From NCBI RefSeq assembly GCF_010682105.1, contig NZ_JAAGWH010000002.1, positions 1 through 64,000 of the forward strand: a stretch of 64,000 nt of DNA, written 5' to 3'. Within the stretch, counting starts at the first letter, position 1. Each line of letters begins with the position of its first letter. Below, one piece after another: positions 60,042 through 64,000 of this stretch. The notes under the pieces were generated by a model that saw nothing but the letters and a program-made list of their open reading frames with translations, ran no database searches and was not told where the DNA came from. This DNA is from Modestobacter muralis (GTDB lineage Bacteria > Actinomycetota > Actinomycetes > Mycobacteriales > Geodermatophilaceae). A program made the translations under genes and the position numbers.

Positions 60042-60087
60042 CGGCCGCCCCGGGCAGCGGCCGCCCCGGGCAGCGGCCGCCCGGGCG
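60042..60087. repeat. 16-bp tandem repeat
   Basis: CGGCCGCCCCGGGCAG is repeated exactly twice (60042-60057, 60058-60073) with a third partial copy to 60087, directly beside R5 and 9 bp from the helicase stop codon. The remainder of the 342-bp gap (59754-60095) is made of R3-R5 and nothing else I recognise. Confidence 0.7.
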
Positions 60088-60095
60088 GGGCACCG

Positions 60096-62420
60096 TCACA
60101 CCGGGACGAGCCCCGACAGCTCCTCGGGCAGTTCGCCGGGGTGGACGACGGCCAGCCGCTGGGTCGACCGGGTGAGCGCGACGTACAGGTCGCTGTACCC
60201 GCGCACACCCTCGGCGAGCACCGCGCACGGGTCGACCAGCACCACCGAGTCGAACTCCAGGCCCTTCGCCTCACCGGGCACGAGCACCACCGGCGCCCGG
60301 CGGGAGTCGGCGTCGGCGCCGGCCTGCGCGGCGGGCAGCTCCGACCGGACGGCGTCCAGCGTGGCGGCCAGCCGGCTCGGCGGCACGATCACCGCGACCG
60401 TCCCGCCCAGTCCGGCGAGCTCCGCGGCGACCTCGGCCACCCGGCCGGGCAGCTCGGCCTCGGCGACCTTCTCCTGCGTCGGCGGGACCCCGGTGCTGCG
60501 CACCGACCGCGGGGCGGCGGTCTGCGCGCCACCGGCCTCCAGCACGGCGGCGGCCACGGCCATGATCTCGGCGGGCGTGCGGTAGTTGACGGTCAGCTCG
60601 GCCAGCCGCCAGTGCGCGTCGCCGACCGAGGGCCGCAGCGCCTCGCCCCACGCCTGCGCGCCGGCCAGGCTGCCGGTCTGCGCCAGGTCGCCGACGACGG
60701 TCATCGACCGGGTCGGGCAGCGCCGCACCAGCAGCCGCCAGGTCATCGCCGACAGCTCCTGCGCCTCGTCGACCACCACGTGCCCGAAGGTCCAGGTGCG
60801 GTCGGCGGCGGCCCGCTCGGCCGTCGTCCGGTAGTCGACCTCCGCGTTGCGGGCGGCCAGCGACTCGGCGTCGAGCAGGTCGCCGGCGGTGAGCTCCTCG
60901 CCCTCCTCGTCGTCCTCCAGGTCGGTGGAGCGGGAGCCGTGCAGCATGTCCAGGGTGTCCTGGGCCTCGGCCCGCTCGCGGCGCTGGCGGCGGGCCTCGG
61001 CAGCCCGCTCGGCACTGTCGTCGTAGCCGAGCAGCTCGTCGGCCTCCTCCAGCAGCGGGACGTCGGCCGGGGTCCAGGCGGTGCCGTCGGTGCGGAGCAG
61101 CAGCGCGCGGTCCTCGTCGGTCCAGTTCTTCGTGGCCCGGCGGATGCGGTCGGCGGAGGTGAGCAGGTCGCCCACCAGCTCCTCGGGGGTGAGCGTGGGC
61201 CACAGCTCGTCGACCAGCCGGCGGACGGCGGGGTCGCCGAGCACCTCCGAGCGCAGCGCGTCGACGTCCCGGCGGTCGAGCAGGGTCTCCCCGCCGCGCA
61301 CGTCGGCGCCGATCCGGCCCACGTACCGCTCGGTGACGAGGTCGGCCACGGCACGGGCGAACGCCGGGCGGCCCAGGTTGTGCTGCCGGGAGGCGCGGCG
61401 CCCGGCGGTGCGAGCCCGGGTCAGGTCGGCCGGGCGCAGCGAGATCCGGACGCCGTCGATCACCAGCTCGCGCACCCCGCGGCCCAGCGTCTGCCGGTCG
61501 CGGACGGCGGCGGTGAGCACGTCGACCATCGCCAGCCTGCCCTTGACCTCGGCGGTCTCCGGGGACTCCGTGCCGCGGGCGTCCAGCCCGGGGCGGAGCT
61601 GGCCGAGGCCGGCGAGCAGCACCCCGGTCTCGCCGAGGGAGGGCAGCACGTCGGCGATGTAGGACAGGAAGGTCGGCGTGGGGCCGACGACGAGCAGACC
61701 GCTGCGGCCGAGGCGCTCGCGGTGCGTGTAGAGCAGGTAGGCCGCGCGGTGCAGGGCGACGGCGGTCTTGCCGGTGCCCGGGCCGCCCTGGACGACGAGC
61801 ACCCCGCGGGCGTCGCTGCGGATGATCGCGTCCTGCTCGGCCTGGATGGTGGCCACGATGTCGGTCATCCGGCCGGTGCGCTCAGCGGTCAGCGCGGCCA
61901 TCAGCGCGGCCTCGCCGGTCAGCGCCGGGCCGTCGCCGGCGGTGGCGGCGTCGATGCTGAGCACCTCGTCGTTGACCGCGGACACGGTGCGGCCGCGGGT
62001 GCGGATGTGCCGGCGGCGGACGACGCCCTCGGGGCGGAACGGGGTGGCGGTGTAGAACGGCCGGGACGCCGGGGCGCGCCAGTCGACGAGCGCCGGGTCG
62101 CCGCCCGGGTCGTCGGCGGGCAGCCCGACGCGGCCGATGTAGAGCGGCTGCGGCTGCTCCTCGCGGTCCAGCCGGCCGATCACCAGGCCGTGCTCGGCAG
62201 CGTCGAGGGCGGTGATCCGCTGGGTCTGGAAGCTGGCCGCGGCCTCCCGCTCACCGAGGGCCTGCGGGTTGATCGCCGGCATCGCCAGCGCCTGCTTGAA
62301 CCGGTAGACGGCGTGCTCGCGGTTGGCGTCCAGCCGCCGGTACAGGTCGGCGACGGCGGCCTGCTCGACGGCCAGCTCCGTGTTCTGCTCGGGCTCGGTG
62401 GCGGGGGAGGTGCTCGACAA
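60096..62420 (-). CDS. helD: HelD-type superfamily 1 helicase, RNA polymerase recycling
   Basis: A 774-residue UvrD/Rep-like ATPase of the HelD kind. An N-terminal helical part (about 1-100) is followed by Walker A GGPGTGKTAVALHRAAYLL (near residue 213), an inserted domain, VVVDEAQELSAMTWRLL (motif II, near 545), DLAQTGSLAG, ELTVNYRTPAEI, and VALTRSTQRLAV near the C-terminus. Actinobacterial HelD pulls stalled RNA polymerase off DNA and can aid rifampicin tolerance. I take the TTG at 62420, preceded by TAGGAG and AGGAC. No ATG precedes it in frame. Confidence 0.88.
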   Translation of the reverse strand: MSSTSPATEPEQNTELAVEQAAVADLYRRLDANREHAVYRFKQALAMPAINPQALGEREAAASFQTQRITALDAAEHGLVIGRLDREEQPQPLYIGRVGLPADDPGGDPALVDWRAPASRPFYTATPFRPEGVVRRRHIRTRGRTVSAVNDEVLSIDAATAGDGPALTGEAALMAALTAERTGRMTDIVATIQAEQDAIIRSDARGVLVVQGGPGTGKTAVALHRAAYLLYTHRERLGRSGLLVVGPTPTFLSYIADVLPSLGETGVLLAGLGQLRPGLDARGTESPETAEVKGRLAMVDVLTAAVRDRQTLGRGVRELVIDGVRISLRPADLTRARTAGRRASRQHNLGRPAFARAVADLVTERYVGRIGADVRGGETLLDRRDVDALRSEVLGDPAVRRLVDELWPTLTPEELVGDLLTSADRIRRATKNWTDEDRALLLRTDGTAWTPADVPLLEEADELLGYDDSAERAAEARRQRRERAEAQDTLDMLHGSRSTDLEDDEEGEELTAGDLLDAESLAARNAEVDYRTTAERAAADRTWTFGHVVVDEAQELSAMTWRLLVRRCPTRSMTVVGDLAQTGSLAGAQAWGEALRPSVGDAHWRLAELTVNYRTPAEIMAVAAAVLEAGGAQTAAPRSVRSTGVPPTQEKVAEAELPGRVAEVAAELAGLGGTVAVIVPPSRLAATLDAVRSELPAAQAGADADSRRAPVVLVPGEAKGLEFDSVVLVDPCAVLAEGVRGYSDLYVALTRSTQRLAVVHPGELPEELSGLVPV

Positions 62421-62539
62421 GTCCTGCAGCTCCTACGCGTGGGGGGCCGGCCAGCCGGGATCGGCGACCGCCCATCCTGCCACCGTCCGGCCCCTGGTCC
62501 CGGCCGGGGAGTCCGGCCCGGGAGCGGGTGGTGCGCCGG

Positions 62540-62992
62540 TCAGAGGCGGGACGTCGTGGCGTCGTCCTCGGCGCCGCCGAAGTACTGGTCGAGCACGGCC
62601 CGGAACACCGGCTTGTCCGGCGCGGCGTGGGCGAAGAGGGTCATGGACGAGCGCAGCTTCTGGGCGTCGATGCCGCCGAGGACCGCCACCGGGTCGGTGG
62701 TGTCCAGCGCGGTCAGCGCGCGGGCGCAGTCGAGCAGGCGCGGGCCGAGCACCGGGTGGGCGAGGTAGGCCCGGGCCTCGTCCAGGTCGTGGACCGCATA
62801 GCGCTGGGCCATCTCGCTGCGGCCGAGGCCGGCCAGCTGGGGGAGCACGAACCACATCCAGTGACTGCGCTTGTGCCCGGCGCGCAGCTCGGCCAGGGCG
62901 GCGTCGTAGGTGCCGCCGGTGTCCTGGGCCTCGACGAAGCGGGCGAGCCCGACGGGGTCGGTCGCGGGTCTCTGCGGCGGTGCTCCGGTCAT
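62540..62992 (-). CDS. DUF1810 family protein
   Basis: A 150-residue soluble protein of the DUF1810/calpastatin-like group. Landmarks are LARFVEAQD, HWMWFVLPQLAGLGRSEMAQRY, and the LRSSMTLFA segment. The structure is helical; no function is known. The ATG at 62992 gives the usual family length; the frame stays open to 63031. It lies upstream of helD on the same strand, with 119 bp between. Confidence 0.85.
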   Translation of the reverse strand: MTGAPPQRPATDPVGLARFVEAQDTGGTYDAALAELRAGHKRSHWMWFVLPQLAGLGRSEMAQRYAVHDLDEARAYLAHPVLGPRLLDCARALTALDTTDPVAVLGGIDAQKLRSSMTLFAHAAPDKPVFRAVLDQYFGGAEDDATTSRL

Positions 62993-63056
62993 GCCGGGCT
63001 CGTGCCCAGCGTCCCGGCCGCCGAACCGCACGGGTAGACGGGAACCCGGTATGACA

Positions 63057-63091
63057 CCGGCCCCGCCCCCGCGAGGCGGGGACGGGGCCGG
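63057..63091. terminator. terminator after the 5'-nucleotidase gene
   Basis: A 9-bp stem (63057-63065 with 63083-63091) and a 6-bp stem (63067-63072 with 63076-63081) stack with one C/A mismatch and a 3-nt loop, 12 bp past the nucleotidase stop on the minus strand. Confidence 0.75.
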
Positions 63092-63103
63092 GAGTCGTCG
63101 GAC

Positions 63104-64000
63104 TCAGACCGCGGTGATGCGGCCGACCCCGCCTTCCGGGTACCTGCTCGCGGGCACGACGCCGCCGAGGTCCTCGGTCAGGTAGGTCGCGAACGCCTGC
63201 TGGTAGGTGACCGGCAGGACGGTGAAGGCGACACCGTCGAAGGGGTAGCCGTCCCCACCGCGCAGCGTGAAGTCGTTCGTCGCCACCGAGATGGTCTTCA
63301 GCGCGCCGGTGGGCACGCCACCGGCGACCAGCACCGTGCCGTCGTCCAGCGTCAGGTCCACGATCCGCGAGCCGACCGGCTGCGCCGCGCGGTAGGTGAC
63401 CCGGTAGCCCGCGACCTGCGCGAAGCCGCCGTCCGGCGTCAGACCACGCTCGACGCCGGCGAGGAACTGCGAGACCGGCATGGCCGGGGCGACGGCCACG
63501 AAGTTGGCGAAGGGCAGCACCGTGTAGGTGTCCAGCTCGGTGATCGGCCCCGCCGGCAGCACGCTGGCGTTGCGGATGCCGCCACCGTTCTGGATGGCCA
63601 CCACCGGAGCCGTGATGCCGGCGGCCGCCGCCTCGCGCCGACCGGCGGCGAGCAGCGAGTCGGCCACCAGGTCACCGAGGTTGGTCTCCCGGCTGCGGAC
63701 GTCGTTGCGGAGACCGTCGAGCGGCACCTCCGACGTCGCGACGACCCGCTGGCGCAGCGACCCGACGTGGGCCTGCACCGGCTGCACGACGGTGCGGGCG
63801 ACGGTCGGGTCGGCCGGCAGCGCATCCGGGCCCGAGGCGATCACCGGCAGCGGCCGGGAGGCCTGGTCGTCGACGGCGAGCAGGTTGCCGGCGTCGTCGA
63901 ACGTGACGACCAGGCGGCCGACGTAGGTGTAGAGCGCGTTGGTGGTGACGACCGGCACGACCTTGCCCTCGGCGTCCCGCGGCGTGAGCGGGTAGGAGCC
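63104..64000 (-). CDS. C-terminal part of a secreted 5'-nucleotidase / metallophosphatase
   Basis: The frame is open to the window edge, so 298 C-terminal codons are present and the start lies beyond base 64000. They contain the 5'-nucleotidase C-terminal domain: ETNLGDLVADSLLAAGR, the substrate-binding AIQNGGGIR, LPFANFVAVAP, and GGDGYPFDG. The N-terminal metal-binding half is not in the window. UshA-like enzymes of this type are secreted and release phosphate from nucleotides. The protein ends normally at a TGA followed by a terminator. Confidence 0.88.
   Translation of the reverse strand, partial: GSYPLTPRDAEGKVVPVVTTNALYTYVGRLVVTFDDAGNLLAVDDQASRPLPVIASGPDALPADPTVARTVVQPVQAHVGSLRQRVVATSEVPLDGLRNDVRSRETNLGDLVADSLLAAGRREAAAAGITAPVVAIQNGGGIRNASVLPAGPITELDTYTVLPFANFVAVAPAMPVSQFLAGVERGLTPDGGFAQVAGYRVTYRAAQPVGSRIVDLTLDDGTVLVAGGVPTGALKTISVATNDFTLRGGDGYPFDGVAFTVLPVTYQQAFATYLTEDLGGVVPASRYPEGGVGRITAV

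Overview
The window is about 64 kb of very GC-rich DNA with short intergenic gaps, many GTG starts, and gene families and gene order typical of Actinomycetota. Large antisense open frames, a side effect of high GC, shadow most real genes. The lexA / LysM (ChiZ-like) / nrdR / class II ribonucleotide reductase neighbourhood, the DUF1206 pair and the abundance of PAS-GAF-PP2C phosphatases suggest a desert- or stone-dwelling actinobacterium of the Geodermatophilaceae type (Geodermatophilus, Blastococcus, Modestobacter). That family assignment is inference; no rRNA or tRNA gene was seen to confirm it.

Layout. 1-13.3 kb is a conserved housekeeping block: tail of a dioxygenase-like gene, miaA, dapF, an ArsR-type regulator divergent from an MFS exporter, hflX, a PAP2 phosphatase, a secreted protein, lexA divergent from a LysM/ChiZ-like division gene with two LexA boxes between them, then nrdR and the B12-dependent ribonucleotide reductase. 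13.5-28.8 kb is mainly a catabolic island. A LacI regulator with lutABC (lactate oxidation) is divergent from a rhamnose ABC transporter (rhaT-P-Q-S) and rhaM, rhaI, rhaEW and rhaB. Together they encode L-rhamnose uptake, isomerisation, phosphorylation, cleavage to DHAP and lactaldehyde, oxidation to lactate, and lactate to pyruvate. 28.9-41.4 kb is mixed: PrsW-like protease, a broken SDR gene, a coiled-coil protein, type II NADH dehydrogenase, a DEAD-box helicase, a GlxA-type regulator divergent from an MFS transporter, and a GMC oxidoreductase / aldehyde dehydrogenase operon.

41.7-58.7 kb is rich in signalling and poorly known genes: a PAS-GAF-GAF-PP2C phosphatase, a sacsin-type ATPase, a STAS anti-anti-sigma factor, a GNAT enzyme, two DUF1206 membrane proteins, a 34-residue RanBP2-type zinc finger, and an overlapping pair made of a catalase-fold-like protein and a macro-SIR2 fusion. 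These are followed by a CYP152-type P450 and an RsbQ/RsbP-like energy-stress module. 58.7-64 kb holds a DUF559 endonuclease-like gene bracketed by five palindromic repeats, a HelD-type helicase, DUF1810, and the C-terminal part of a secreted 5'-nucleotidase.

Regulatory structure is unusually readable. At least eight genes have a -10 hexamer exactly 6 nt before the start codon (leaderless transcripts). LacI, LexA and candidate NrdR, ArsR and GlxA operators lie where expected, and strong hairpins separate most convergent genes. Two copies of a 57-bp intergenic element show a compensatory base change, which supports a conserved RNA fold. No tRNA, rRNA, CRISPR array, transposase or phage gene was recognised.
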